From positions 2,604,001 to 2,668,000 of the forward strand of contig JAHREC010000062.1 of the NCBI GenBank assembly GCA_020081605.1: a stretch of DNA of 64,000 bases. Reading direction: 5' to 3'. The DNA comes from Albifimbria verrucaria (lineage: Eukaryota > Ascomycota > Sordariomycetes > Hypocreales > Stachybotryaceae). The translations under genes were made by a program, and so were the position numbers. This document shows positions 1 to 11,597 of this stretch, one piece after another (position 1 is the first letter of the stretch; each line of letters begins with the position of its first letter). Under the pieces are notes generated by a model. The model was not told where the DNA came from. It was given only the letters and a program-made list of their open reading frames with translations, and ran no database searches.

Positions 1-621
1 TGCCAAGACCTGTGCTGATGGGGAAAGAAACTGACAGCTGCAGGATCCGGGTGTGATCGCCATGTTTGAGGCCGGACAAGCAACCTGTGGTAATGCCGGG
101 AGTGGGCGACGCATTGCTGCCCGCGACATTGTTTATGCTTGCCTGCAGAGAATCGATGAGCTACATAGCAGGCTAGCAGGAAAAGAGAGGATACGTTCTG
201 GAAAAGACGTGATGGGTGGATTCGACTCGGAGTTTTGCCTGAGGTCTAAAACAAAGAACTGCAAGTGCAGCTGCCGGTGACGCGCTTTCCGGATTCATCC
301 CTAAGTTACTGCATGTCCTTGAAGCCCATTGGGTACCTTAAAATCCTTTAAAGTAAGGCGCGATGCGTCATGTACGACCTCCTGCTCCTTCCCCGGCGCT
401 TCTCAAGCAGGCACTTGCCTCGTTATCCCTCACCTGCCCTTACATGCCCTTGCCTCGCCTTGCCTATTAAACTACTCAACTTATCAGCCTGATAACCATA
501 ATGCGACAACCATCACCACCATTCCACATTGAGCCGCATGACCGATCTCCCGCCTTTCCAAATTCATGATTATCAAGAATCAGCTAATATACACAAGCGC
601 CCTCCTTCTTCCCCATCACAC
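1..621. other. 3' flank of the carboxypeptidase; no gene seen
   Basis: This stretch lies downstream of the minus-strand carboxypeptidase. Small open frames occur on both strands, but none has recognisable domains, splice structure or conserved motifs. I see no tRNA, repeat array or transposon sequence. It probably holds the carboxypeptidase 3' UTR and terminator, although no distinct signal could be assigned. Confidence 0.5.
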
Positions 622-2872
622 CTACAGCGCCAACATCAAACCTGCCAGCAACGCAATGGCCAACGTTCCAGCTGACGCCACGGTCCTGACTCCGGACGAA
701 TGGCCCCCATCGCCAGCCTTGTCGCCGTCTGCCCCTCCCTTGGTCGAGTTGTTGTTGCCCTGTCCAGCCTCTTGATCCTGTTCCCCTGTCGTTCCCTCAG
801 GCTGAATCACAATCCAATCCTCCACCTTGGCTGTGCCCTCCGCCAGGGCCTGTGCCTGCTCCTCTGTGCACGTTCCAGGGACGTCTGCCAGGTAGCAGAT
901 GCTCTTCATCGCCTTAGGCTTCTCGCTCAGCACATTCCTAATGTTGAGCGGTCCTTTACTTGCATAGTCTCTGTTGGCGGAAAGCGTCGTCTTGCCGGTT
1001 GCAACATCCTGTCCAGACATGGCACGCTGAAAGATACGATACATCGTCTCCGGCTGGTAAGCCGACGCTGCATGTCCAGCTTGGAAAATGCGCGAAAAGG
1101 AGAGGTTGCCATGTTGACGCACAAGCCCGCCGTCGTATGTTTCATTCGTCTTGATCGAGGCATAACCTGCAGACCGGAACTCTGTCGCTCCTGGGAAGTC
1201 CAAGAAGAGTGTCAGGTTCTCGGCGCCGAACCCTATATAGAACAAGTCGTCAGCCATTGGCATTATGCAAATCATGAAAAATATTCATGACCAGTTGGCT
1301 CAGTCATTGGTAGGCTTACAATTACAGCGGTAGTCACGGTCGCCGTGATAGAGCACCACGCTGACACCGTCATGAAGAATGTGCTCTAGAGATGACCTAT
1401 CCCTGATAACGGGATCGCCTGTTCCTTCGAAGAAGGCTGTGATCGTGGCTGTCGACGCTGCGCTAAAGTTGAGTGGCACGCCGAGTTCCTCGAGAACCCA
1501 TTCCTGGTTGAAAAAGAGGTTTCGATATTCCTCCGGTACGATTACCTTGTTAGACTGCGTTATGTCATATTCGTCGTTCTGGAGTGCTGTCAGTCATAGG
1601 TCACTCGACTGTCATGCGTTCGCAAAGAGAGTTCTTGCCTTGGAATATATCGAGTATTGGCCTTGCACGGTCTGAAAGCACATTCCAGTAGCGGCGGTGC
1701 ACAACTCGTTTACACTTTGGTAGGCTCCAGTTCCACGAGGGTCGTTCTTTTTGGCCGCAGCCCTGCAGCTCTGTAGCAGGGCATAGCAACCAGTTTCAGG
1801 GGCAGTAAGGTTTCCCATGGCTTCATCGTAAACCTCTTTGCTGTATGCTTGAATACCGTAAGTGTTGTTGATTGCAAATTCGGGGAAGCCCTGCATCTGA
1901 GCCTCCAGGTCGATACCACCATTTCCAAGTCCCAAAACACTGAGATCAAGAGTGGTGGCATTGGAGTGCGGGCTTTGCTTAGATCCGATTAGATCGTTCT
2001 GGTCGAGGAAATGGGAAAAGACACCAGGGCCCCAATAACCGCCATACTATTAATTCTGATCAGCTTCAGGATTTCTTCAGAGCTGGTGTTAAGGAGCACT
2101 TACTGAGGTAGCCCACAGTGATATCTTGTCATTGTCAGTGCCTCTCTTGGGAAACTCCTGGAACCAGACTTGGGAAAACCACCACATCGTACGCGCCGCA
2201 GCCGCAGTAGTATTCACAACGACGGATCCCGAGTCAAGAGTAGCCGCAATGGTGGTGGTGTTAAGTTCCGGCATCTTGTCTCCTTTCTCGAGGGAGAGAA
2301 TTTGCCAGTAAAGAAGTCCCAGGTACCATTGCGAAGATCCACGTAGGAAAAGCCAACACCAACCGGCTGGTCAATGTAGAGCATGTTGACCTCATTGTTC
2401 CAGGAGAACTCGTTTAGCGTCGTCGAGTTACTATCAGGGTTGACATTGCAAGGAAAGTTGGACGAGAAGTCCAAGGATGAGATGCCAGGACCACCAGCCA
2501 AGTATATGGCTGTAGGGGCATTTTCCGGATCCTTGCGAGCTTCTATGGAGAAGTCAGTATACAGATCTCACTTGACCATACCCTAGACACTTGAGACCGA
2601 GACTTACGAAAATACCAAAAGAACAAATGGGCAGATTGCGACTCCTCCCAGTCCGTTGCGTCTGGAAGATATTTCTTGGGGATGTGAACATAGCCGGAAT
2701 ACGACTTGGTGTCTTTGGTCGTCTCACAAAGAGAACATTCCTTGTAAGTGATAGAGGCGCCGGGGAATCGTTCAGACAGCTTCCGCTCCGTGTTTCTCGG
2801 AGGAGAAACGAAGCTCTGAGCAGACACAGCCGTGCTGCTCCAGAGGAGTGCGTCTACCACTGAAAACCGCAT
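622..2872 (-). CDS. Secreted, probably GPI-anchored serine carboxypeptidase (peptidase S10)
   Basis: Serine carboxypeptidase of the CPY/S10 family, removing C-terminal residues from peptides at acidic pH at the cell surface or outside. Exons: 2872-2608, 2542-2104, 2046-1639, 1578-1320, 1232-622, about 660 residues. Seen: a signal peptide at residues 1-18; [11 protein letters not shown] near residue 100; the family sequence WFQEFP; nucleophile block TSYGG, with the Ser codon at the end of exon 2; Asp block GDRDYRCNW; His block QAGHAASAY; and a Gly/Ser-rich tail ending in a hydrophobic stretch typical of GPI signals. The intron at 1638-1579 appears to use a GC-AG pair. The frame slips at 2292-2294 (CCC run), and one added base restores frame and phase. 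The triad is complete, so I expect an active enzyme if the slip is a sequencing error. Confidence 0.87.
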
Positions 2873-3892
2873 GGATAAGGAAGTTCCGAGCTGGTATCAA
2901 CTGGCGAAAATGGGCAAAGATATATGAGAAGTAGACCTAAATCAATGAAGTTGAATAAAGCGAGGCAGAGCTCAAGATGATACTGCTTGTTGTCTATACC
3001 AAGACATACAAGCAGCGGAATGTCCTTCTTCTTATACCCTCGAGCAACTTCACAGCCCAATCTCCCATCCATCTCCTTTCTAAGCCACGAACACTTCCAC
3101 GCGGCTCAGCCCTCATCTCCCTATCCACGACACCAGCCCATCCACGACACCGGGTCGCAAATTCCACACTAACGCATACCCCCGGCCGAGGCGCCGGCAA
3201 CGGGATCCTCCCAATGGCGACCAAGCCAATCACCGGCCCGCCCCCGATCTCCCCTACCCTGCTCCTCATGTGCGGCGGACCCCAGATCTGCCGCCATGGA
3301 ATTCGACGTCAGATTTTGGTTCCCGGTCTGGGGTTGCAAGTCGATCTAGTCTAGGTTGTAAAGTGCATAACCTCTGACGACGCCCGAGGCACAGACCATA
3401 CCTTTAATATGGGAATGGCGAGCTGGCTAATAGGAAGAAGAGGAGGGAGCTCAATCCATGGCACATTTCAATCTGTTCTAAAAATCGGATCATAGTGCCG
3501 CGTTATGATCCTTGATTCCTTCATTCCTCAGCTGGCAAAGGGGCTTGGATGGTCTACTATTTCACAGCCGCGCAGGCCCATGTTCAACTGGAGCTGTAGT
3601 GAAATAGCTCTCACTCATTACTATTGATTTGTTGCTTAGATGTGTCGCTATGCTACTTCCAACCTGCTCACTCGGTTTTATCCCCATCATTCAATGACCA
3701 TCATTCCCATTGGCTACCAACATATACACTGATATGTGTAATGCTTACATATAACTGAGCACCAATGACGGCCAATGCAAGAAAGGCATTTTAATTCAGC
3801 AATTAGTGCTTTTCAATCTTCTCACTATTGCACGTTTCGTGCATTATTCTTCCATCACTCCGTTTGTACTTCCCATATTAAAACACCCGTGC
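2873..3892. other. Intergenic: carboxypeptidase promoter and ssd1 3' flank
   Basis: About 1 kb between the carboxypeptidase start and the ssd1 stop. Frames of up to 125 codons exist around 2977-3354, but they lack family motifs and splice sites, and the region is GC-rich and low in coding texture. The right half (3480-3890) is AT-richer, as expected for the ssd1 3' UTR. No other element was recognised. Confidence 0.5.
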
Positions 3893-6800
3893 TTACAAGG
3901 CATAGGGGTTGAGGGATCGGATTGTCAGACAACTGTGCAATTGGGTTAGCAAATACGGATCTGTCTTATACTGGCAAGGTACTCACGGTGGGCTCTTGGT
4001 CAAGTCCGTCTTGAGAATGATGGGCACCCTGGTCATCTCTGTAACATCCTGGATGTATTCTCCATCCTCCTCGCGCAGCTTGAACAATTTGAGGTACTTC
4101 TCCTTGTTGGACAGGCGGCTATCCGAAGCATCGGTCACTGGGACCTTTGAATCGGAGCGGGTTCGGTGGAGTGTTCCGGCATTCGCCGTTGATCGAGTAG
4201 GTGATCCTGGGACGCTCTGTGTAGGGCGCTCGGCCAGGAAGCTCCGGCCATAGCCTCGGTGATGTCGGAGTTGTTATCGTCATCATCGTCGAAAGAGCGT
4301 CGACGTCATCCGTCGAGATAGTTCCGGTCTCGGTCTGCTTGCGAGCCGCCTCCTCGCGTTCCTTCCTAGCTCTGTCGGCTTCCTCAGCCTGTCGGGCCGC
4401 TGCCATGGCGTTGTTCATTCGCTGGGAGGCAGCTGCCTTGGGTCGCTCATCCTCGGGGACGTAGGCTGAGCTTGGCACGCCCTTCTCCCAGTACAGCTCC
4501 AAGACACGCTTCTCCTTGCGGAACTCAGCCTTCTTCAAGGGAGCTGATCGCAGTGAACTCTCTTCTCAAAGCCCCATTCTGGAATCAACACATCAAAGGC
4601 CGACTCGTAGACGCAAAGGATAATACCTTCGACAATGAGATCACCGTTGACCTCCTGTCGCTTCTTGTCCATAGTACGGCACGCTTCAATGTGAATGCTC
4701 TGGTCCTGAGCGTTCTGTGCAGAGTCCTTCTTGATGTTGCATGACTCGACAGTCTTGACCAGGCTCTCCAAGTCCTCGGTGTATTCGATAGCACCCTCGG
4801 AAAGCACAGCTTCGAGCTGGCGGTGCACAATGATATCGGCATATCGTCGAGTGGGGCTAGTGAAGTGAGTGTACACAGGCAGGTTGAGAGCATAGTGAGG
4901 CCACAATGTCTTTGCAGCCTTGCCAGCAATGAAGTACTTGGCACGCTGCATAGACTTGTGCAGCAGAGTCTCCATACCCTTGCGCAGGTCACTATCATCC
5001 ACCTTGAACAGGCTGTTCTGCAGAGCACCGCTGCTGGAGGAGTCAAATTCGTAACCAAGAGCGGACATGCGCTCAACGAAGGTCTGGAGGCGTCTTGGGT
5101 TAGGAGCACCCTGGCGACGCAGGAGTGCCAACTCAGGAAGGCCTTCAGCCAAGCGCTGGGCAACGTAGGCATTGGCCTTGTGCATGAGCTCTTCGACAAG
5201 CTCCAACGCATCAGTAGAGTCAAAGAGGTTGCTCTGAACAGGGTTGTTCTCATCGTCCAGCTGCTGGAGCAGACGCAGGGTGCAATAGGCTCTCCTCCGG
5301 CGCCAAGGCGTGCCTCCCTGAACTTTTGGGCAACGGCGTTCAGAATCTGGATCGTGTTAACAGGCACGGCCTTGTTGTCGAACGAGGATGGGTCATTGAG
5401 AGCATTGTCCATATCCTGAAGCGAAACAGTACCACTGCTCTTGATGATACTCCGTCCAACCCAGCTGTCACCCTCAGCAACGGAGCCGTTGTGTGGGTTG
5501 ACACTGAAGACGACACTGACGGCGAGACGGTCCTGGTCAGGGGTAAGGGAGCAGATCTCGGTCGACAGCTTGGGTGGCAGAAGAGCACAGAAGCGGTTGA
5601 GGAGCTGCACGGAGGTGCCACGCTTCTTGGCCTCACGGTCAACAAGGGAGTTGGGCTTCACGAAGTGCGTCACGTCAGGAATGTGAATACCAATATCGAT
5701 CTTGCCATCGGGCCGAGACTTAACGTGGATGGCATTTCCGAGCTCGGCGCCACCATTGAAGTCGATGGTGAACGCCTTCTCCTCGCGGTAATCGCGGCGA
5801 GTAGAAAGGGTGGCCTCATCCTCCTTAGCCAGAGACCAGTCCTGCAGTCCGACGCTGCGCAGGACAGCATCAGAAAACTCATCCGAAGAAAAGTTGTTGT
5901 CGCGCAGCAGCGCATCGGTCTCGACCTTCAGGTCACCCATGCGGCCCAACTGCTCGACGAGAGTGCCGAACGGGTGAAGAGAGGTGATGGGCCATCGCTT
6001 AATGCAGGCAACAAAGATTCGGTCTGCGTAGTCCTGGTGCTTCTCAACGAAGTCGCGGGAGCTTGCTCCGTAGGAATGGCAATAAGGGCACACGCTTGTC
6101 GGTGGGCTTGAACCAAACAATCTTGGGCTTTTCGTTCTGACGAGAGTCGTGATGACGGTTGTTGCCACCATCACGGGCGGCACGTTCAGCCTCCTGCTTC
6201 TCCTTGGTGGCCTGGCTGCTGGGACGCAGAAGACCCAGAGTACCGGAGAACATTTGACCTGCGACACGCTCAATCACGGCAACGACATGGCCTGCATACA
6301 GAGGCTTCTGCTCGTCAGAAATCTCCTCTTCTTCGACAAGAAGGAGGCTCTGGCCCTCGACCTCAACATCGTCGTTCTTCTTCTGGGTGGGACGCTGGCG
6401 GAGACTTCCACGACGGCGAAGACCTCCCTCTGCAGGGTTGCTGTCATCGTTGCCTGCGCTTTGGTTGCCCTGGTTGGTCGAGCCGGATCGAGTATCAGTA
6501 ATATCCTTGCGCTTCTTCTTCTCTTCCTTCTCACGCTTCTGGCCCCAGACCTCATCAACGTCGAGAAGCTCAATGGCGACCAAATCGCCTTCGAGAGCAC
6601 GGTTGCGGTCCTTGGAACCGCAAATGAAGATATCAGCATCAAGGAGGCCATCTTGGGTAGTAACGTAGGCGTCGCTACGGTTCTTCTTGTTGACACGGAG
6701 AATACCCGAGACGAGCTGGCCATCTCCCAGAAGAGCAGGGAGAGAAGCCTGGGGAGGTAGGGGTAAAGAGGGTCTTCCGCTGCTGCTGCTGTTGCTGGCC

Positions 6801-8190
6801 GCCAAGCGGGCCAGCATGCTGTGAGGCTTGCAGGCCCTGGAACTGCTGACCGCCCATTTGGGCTGCTTGCAGAGCTTGAAGCTGGCCCAGTTGCATGGGG
6901 TTGAGTTGCTGGCCATACATCTGAGGCATCATCATCTGGCCAGGAGACCCATGACCGGGGACTGATTGGGGTTGTACTGGAAACCTCCAATAGAGGAGAT
7001 GGACTGCTGGCTGACTGAGCCGCGAGATCTGTGACCGGGCTGGAAACCGCCAGGGGACTGGCTCATAGCATTGCCTTGGTCCTGAGACTGGCCCTGGTTG
7101 CGCCAGTTGCCCTCGAAGTTTCGAGAGCCAGTACGAGCGTGTCCGGTAGCACTTCCACGGCGCTGGAAGTCACCTGGATCAAGGTTGGTATTGAGGAGCC
7201 ACCGCGAGCGGATCCACCTCCACGGCCGTTAACAGCCATGCTTTGGCTGCGACCATGGCCACCACGGCCGCCACGGTTGGAGCCTTGAGCAACGGGAGCT
7301 TCGAAAGTGTTGGGAGCTCCTCCCTTGTTCTCTTCGTCGGCCCTGTCGACGGGGAGGCGCCGGGGCCAGGGAACTGGAAGTTGTTGGTCGTTCGCTTCTG
7401 CTGGGCAACCTCAGCGGCCTTCTTGGCATCGGCCAAAGCCAACGAGTGTCGTCGCTGGTGACCGCCACCGGCACCACCGCCTCCGCGGCCACCTCGACCA
7501 CCAGTGTTCTCTCGGCCGTGTCCTTGTGGGGCCTCGAAGTTGCCGAAGCCGGATCCAGATGATCCGGAGGAGGGGCCGGTGGTGGCCCCATGCCCATGTT
7601 GGGCAGAGCCGATTGATTACGGCGATGTGACAAGGGCTGCGCAGGAGGGCCCATGGAGACGGCTTGCTGCGGCACTTGGTTGGGGAATTGGAAGGCAGCC
7701 TGGGGCATGTTGCCCATGGTCTGCAAAGGATTGAAGGCACCGGGGCCGATGGGCTGGCCGGGTGCTAGCATGCCCATGTTGACATACTGCTGGTGAGTAG
7801 CTTGGATCTGCTGCTGCTGCTGCTGCAGTAGCTCAATCTGTTGCTGGATCGCCAACTGTTCCACTGCAAGGTCAAGACTGTCAGCATCATCATCATGGTG
7901 GCGAAAAGGATGCCCACTGCGGCGAGAATCTGACCGATGGCCGCGCGAAGAAGCGTGGGGAGGGAGAGAAGCAGGATTAAAGGGGTATCGGGTGTGGGGA
8001 AAGGACATGACGAGCGAGAACAGGCGAAGAACAGCAAAGAGACAGATAACTTACTTCCAGGGTTGGCAAACATGCTCACCAGCGGGGTCAATTCAGATGG
8101 GCTGCGGCGATGTGCGATGTGCAGCCTGCGTCCAGCCGGACCAGCGACGCCGCCGGCGGATGGCTGCTGAGGCGGCTGCTGCTGTGGCGC

Positions 8191-8223
<33 letters not shown>

Positions 8224-8262
8224 GGGCGCCGCCTGCTGTTGTTGTTGCTGCTGCTGCTCCAT
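3893..8262 (-). CDS. ssd1: Ssd1/GUL-1 RNA-binding translational repressor (RNB-fold pseudonuclease)
   Basis: Homologue of yeast Ssd1, fission yeast Sts5 and Neurospora GUL-1, cytoplasmic mRNA-binding proteins that control translation of cell-wall mRNAs under NDR/Cbk1 kinases. Exons: 8262-8055, 7863-3987, 3932-3893, about 1,378 residues. Seen: a Gln-rich N-terminus; RGG/Gly-rich low complexity; a cold-shock-like part around ILRVNKKNRSDAY and ICGSKDRNRALEGDLVA; the RNB domain (AFTIDFNGGAELGNAI, GIHIPDVTHFV, HFTSPTRRYADIIVHRQL); and a basic, acidic-patched tail. The RNB acidic cluster of active RNase II enzymes is replaced (GGAELGN), matching the inactive Ssd1 class. Twelve frame slips lie near 7570, 7352, 7196, 6949, 6762, 6752, 6087, 6058, 5279, 4540, 4293 and 4237; adding one base at each closes the reading frame. 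Confidence 0.93.
8166..8260. repeat. CAG/CTG-rich tract encoding a polyglutamine N-terminus
   Basis: Interrupted CTG/TTG triplets on the plus strand encode long Gln runs, split by Ala and Pro, directly after the ssd1 start codon. A shorter CTG run at about 7810-7827 encodes a second Gln run. Length polymorphism between strains is likely for such tracts. Confidence 0.85.
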
Positions 8263-11200
8263 GGCGGGCAGGCAGATGGGCGAAGGGCACGTCGGGTGCG
8301 GGCAATGACGAGGTGACGTTTACGGGGGTAGGTTGGTCCCGGCGTCGACGAGAGTTGGGGCGGTAGGTTCGATGTCGGATCGCTCCGGTCAGGATGGAGA
8401 TGGTGATACGACGGGGTGTCGTCGGGACAGATTTTACCAAAAGGAGGGTACTGGTAGATGCGACGGGAGTTAAGCGGGCTCGGCAGAGCCAAGGAGCGTG
8501 GGATGAAGATGTCGGCCGCGAGGCGGATGGAAGGATGGCGAGAAATGAAGGCAGAGGGTAGGTAGATGGGAAGTCCAGCTCCTAGCCACGGGTTGTGGAC
8601 GAGGGAGGGTAAGATGATGATGATAAGGGAAGTTGGAAGCAAGAGGTCAGTAAGGACGTTGCCTCTTGGAGACGACAGGACGGGGAGCTGGGGCAGCAGG
8701 GCAAGGCAAGGCAAAGGCAACGGCAACAAGCCCAGGTCAGGTCGGGGTTCGAGCAAGGAGCACTGACACTGACTGACGCTTATGATTTTCCCACTCGCTA
8801 GCTATTCGCGTGCTAGCGCACCTTTTGGTACAAAGCGGGCCAGTAAACCTGCGGCGAAACATTGGCCCCATCCCCGGGGCGTCCATGAGGAGAAGGAGGA
8901 GCAGGAGGGGGCAAAAGCCAAGCCCAAGTAAAGGAGACTGACTGATTGATGGATTGATCGATTGGATTGTTTTTGGAGCCGGCTACCTGCTACCTACTAC
9001 TATGCTAACCAATGTCCCTATTTTACGCAAGCCAGCTTCATCGTGCGCCTTGACGGGGTTACACCATCTGAGATAATCTCAGCGAGGCAGCTGTTCGAGA
9101 AACAATGACACATGTAAAAGGTACCTACCTGCTTGACGTACCACAAGCTTCTGCACAAGTTCTTCTGCGTGGCGGTTACGGGGGAGCTGTTGTGGAGGTT
9201 AAAGTTACACACCTCACCTCGCGGTACAGCAGGGTACTCGAGCTAGCAGGCGCCTGTAAAGAGTAGCACGTCACCTCTGCGCTGCTGAACACAGGTACCC
9301 GCTAAAGGTAAACTACCTCGACCTTACCTGTCCGTAGGTAAAGTTCTTTGGGGGAGACGCGGCCTGCACCTCCGTACCTGGGTACTCGCCCACTAACCGG
9401 TGGCAACGGTGCAGGTCAAGCCCAACACCCTCGTACCGTGTACACAACCTTCCATCCCACAGAGATATGGCCAACGTTAACTTAATGAGATAAAAAGACG
9501 CAGATGATATCAATACTCGATGCACAGGTATGCAACTGGAAAAGCATCAATTGAGCACCAGGCCCCTCGCTTCTCCTGGACGAGGTAGACATGTCGAAAA
9601 TTCTCTTTGCTACTTGCGGTGGTGCTCGTGCCCAGGGGTCTTACATCACGCACCCAGCAAAAGGAGCGACAATGCCACCACCAAGCCTCACCCTCTTGCC
9701 TCTTGGTGACATATACCGTAGCACTCTCAGTCAGACAAGGCTTCCTATCATCTCTCCTCCTCCTCCTTTCTCCTCCTTCTTTGACCAGGATCCAGACTTC
9801 GCGGGTCTGGGCGAAACACAAAGGCTCTTGTTGATGTCTGGTATGAGACATGATGCTCAGACCAGCAAGCCCACCCATGGTGGGGTCTTAACACTCCGTA
9901 TAGACACGTCTAGGCCGAAGCTGTACGGGCTACACGCAGGAAACACACAACCAGACCAGGGCTTTTATTCCCTAGGTTGTTTGCGAAGCGGAAGCCGGGG
10001 CTGTGAATGGACTACCGGCCTGATGAGGGCCAGTTGAACACCAACCTGCGGCAACGCTAGGGACGTCCCTGCTAACCACCAACGGGACCTCCTGGCATCG
10101 CAACCATCCGTCCACTCGACTCCTTTTCCGCTTTTTTTTATTTTTATCTCAGCCTCCGCGCCCGGAATTGGTGCATCAGCTCGAGTCATTGGGTGATCTC
10201 TTTGACGTACGTTGTTTTGGCCTATGATGCAACGTGTAAGCTTAAAATCCTTCCTTCGCTCAGTCAGCTTCGCACACTCTTCAACGGTGCATGTAGTCAT
10301 CTCGACTACCTTCTTCGGTAGTCTGGAGTCGAGCCCTTGTCCTGGCGCAAGGTACGTGACCTTTCCTCCCCACACCACCGCTACCTCGCAGTTGGTTCAC
10401 CGGACAGCCCCTCGGGCTTGGGTTGTCAGGGGAGGAAACGAATTGCTGTTGGTTTCCTCCGTGTTTTGCGCAAGGTGGCCATGTTTTCCTGTGTCTGACG
10501 GCCAGTTGGGTGGATATTGGGAACCCTAGGCAATAGCTCCTTTGCCAGTCAGAGCGCTATGGGCCATATGATCACCAGACCTGGTCAATCGAATTTGATG
10601 ATGATCTTGTTAAGGCGTGTAAGTATGGGGGCTAGGGAGCTCCAGAGCAAGCACGGCTTACGTATAGGCAGGGTGCCAAGTGATGCACCTACTACGGGGC
10701 CTCTCGAGACCCTTTGTTTCATAATAGGTCGAAACGCAAGCTCAACATCGCCAAAGCGCCGACAGCGTTGGCCTGAACTGGCCTCGGCTTGGGAGTTTGT
10801 GTTTTTGAAGAAAGACTCTAAAAAGCTTTGACATCGTATCAATGAATATTAGCACTAGGGTTTGTGTAATGTCCCCGAAACTCTGTGCTCGTGTATCTTG
10901 GAATTTCGGGGTGGCCCTGGTTCCTTTGTTACTGCACACTGGAAAGCTTCAAAGAAAGCCCGTGATTATGATCAACCATGGCCTTTCAAACAAGAGCAGA
11001 AAGCAGTATTAAAATCTTCCCCCATAAATCTCTCCACTATAACTACCTACGCGTAGTGTGCTCTACTCGCGATTACCATTTATATATGACTTGGCTCACC
11101 ATCTGCCAATATCATGATATAGCGAAATATTGACGTGCACAATTAAGCTGCCTGTAAGCCTACCCTGGACTAGATAAGCATCAGACGGGTTCATCCGCCT

Positions 11201-11597
11201 GCAGCTGCACCTGCTGTCTTTTGCGGGGCCGGATTTTTTCTGCATCCAACAAGGTACCAACGCGATCTCCAATTGGCACAATGCCCTAGGTACTTCAGGT
11301 ACTTCGCCTGCCCACGTTATCGTAGCAGGCCTGTTGGTACCGCCGGCTGCCGGAGTACGTACCGTACCAGCCTCCAAATGCCTTACAGAGAAGAGCTTGC
11401 CATTTCACAAGACTTCCTACATGCTTCCCCAACGCGACGTTGCAGCGTCGACGTAGCAGATCGTTTCTGACGCAGCTCCGTTCTTATAGCTAGCGCTCGC
11501 CCACGTGTTCTGAGTTTCCAGGCGCCGCATGTTGCTTGCCATTCTCTCCCCAATGATTTCCCGATAGCGAAAGATTCATTCATCCAGCCGCATCAAC
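8263..11597. other. Long gene-free region between divergent ssd1 and gle1
   Basis: About 3.3 kb. The first 500 bp upstream of ssd1 is purine-rich on the plus strand (pyrimidine-rich in the ssd1 sense), consistent with a long 5' leader. From 8980 to 9370 the sequence carries many GTACCT/TACCTAC-like words. A pyrimidine-rich patch lies at about 9745-9785. Frames of up to about 150 codons on both strands overlap each other and lack recognisable motifs or consistent splice sites, so I leave them out. Confidence 0.5.

Noticed and set aside
622..2872. Carboxypeptidase as a pseudogene
   Set aside because: A single C-run slip, with intact triad, signal peptide and splice sites; the same error type affects essential genes.
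2977..3354. 125-codon plus-strand ORF
   Set aside because: No motif, overlapped by other frames in a GC-rich promoter region.
3893..8262. Programmed frameshifting in ssd1
   Set aside because: Twelve slips in one gene and similar slips in all neighbours, without slippery heptamers; sequencing error is simpler.
9510..10378. ORFs of 120-150 codons between ssd1 and gle1
   Set aside because: Both strands are open over the same DNA, with no domain or intron structure.
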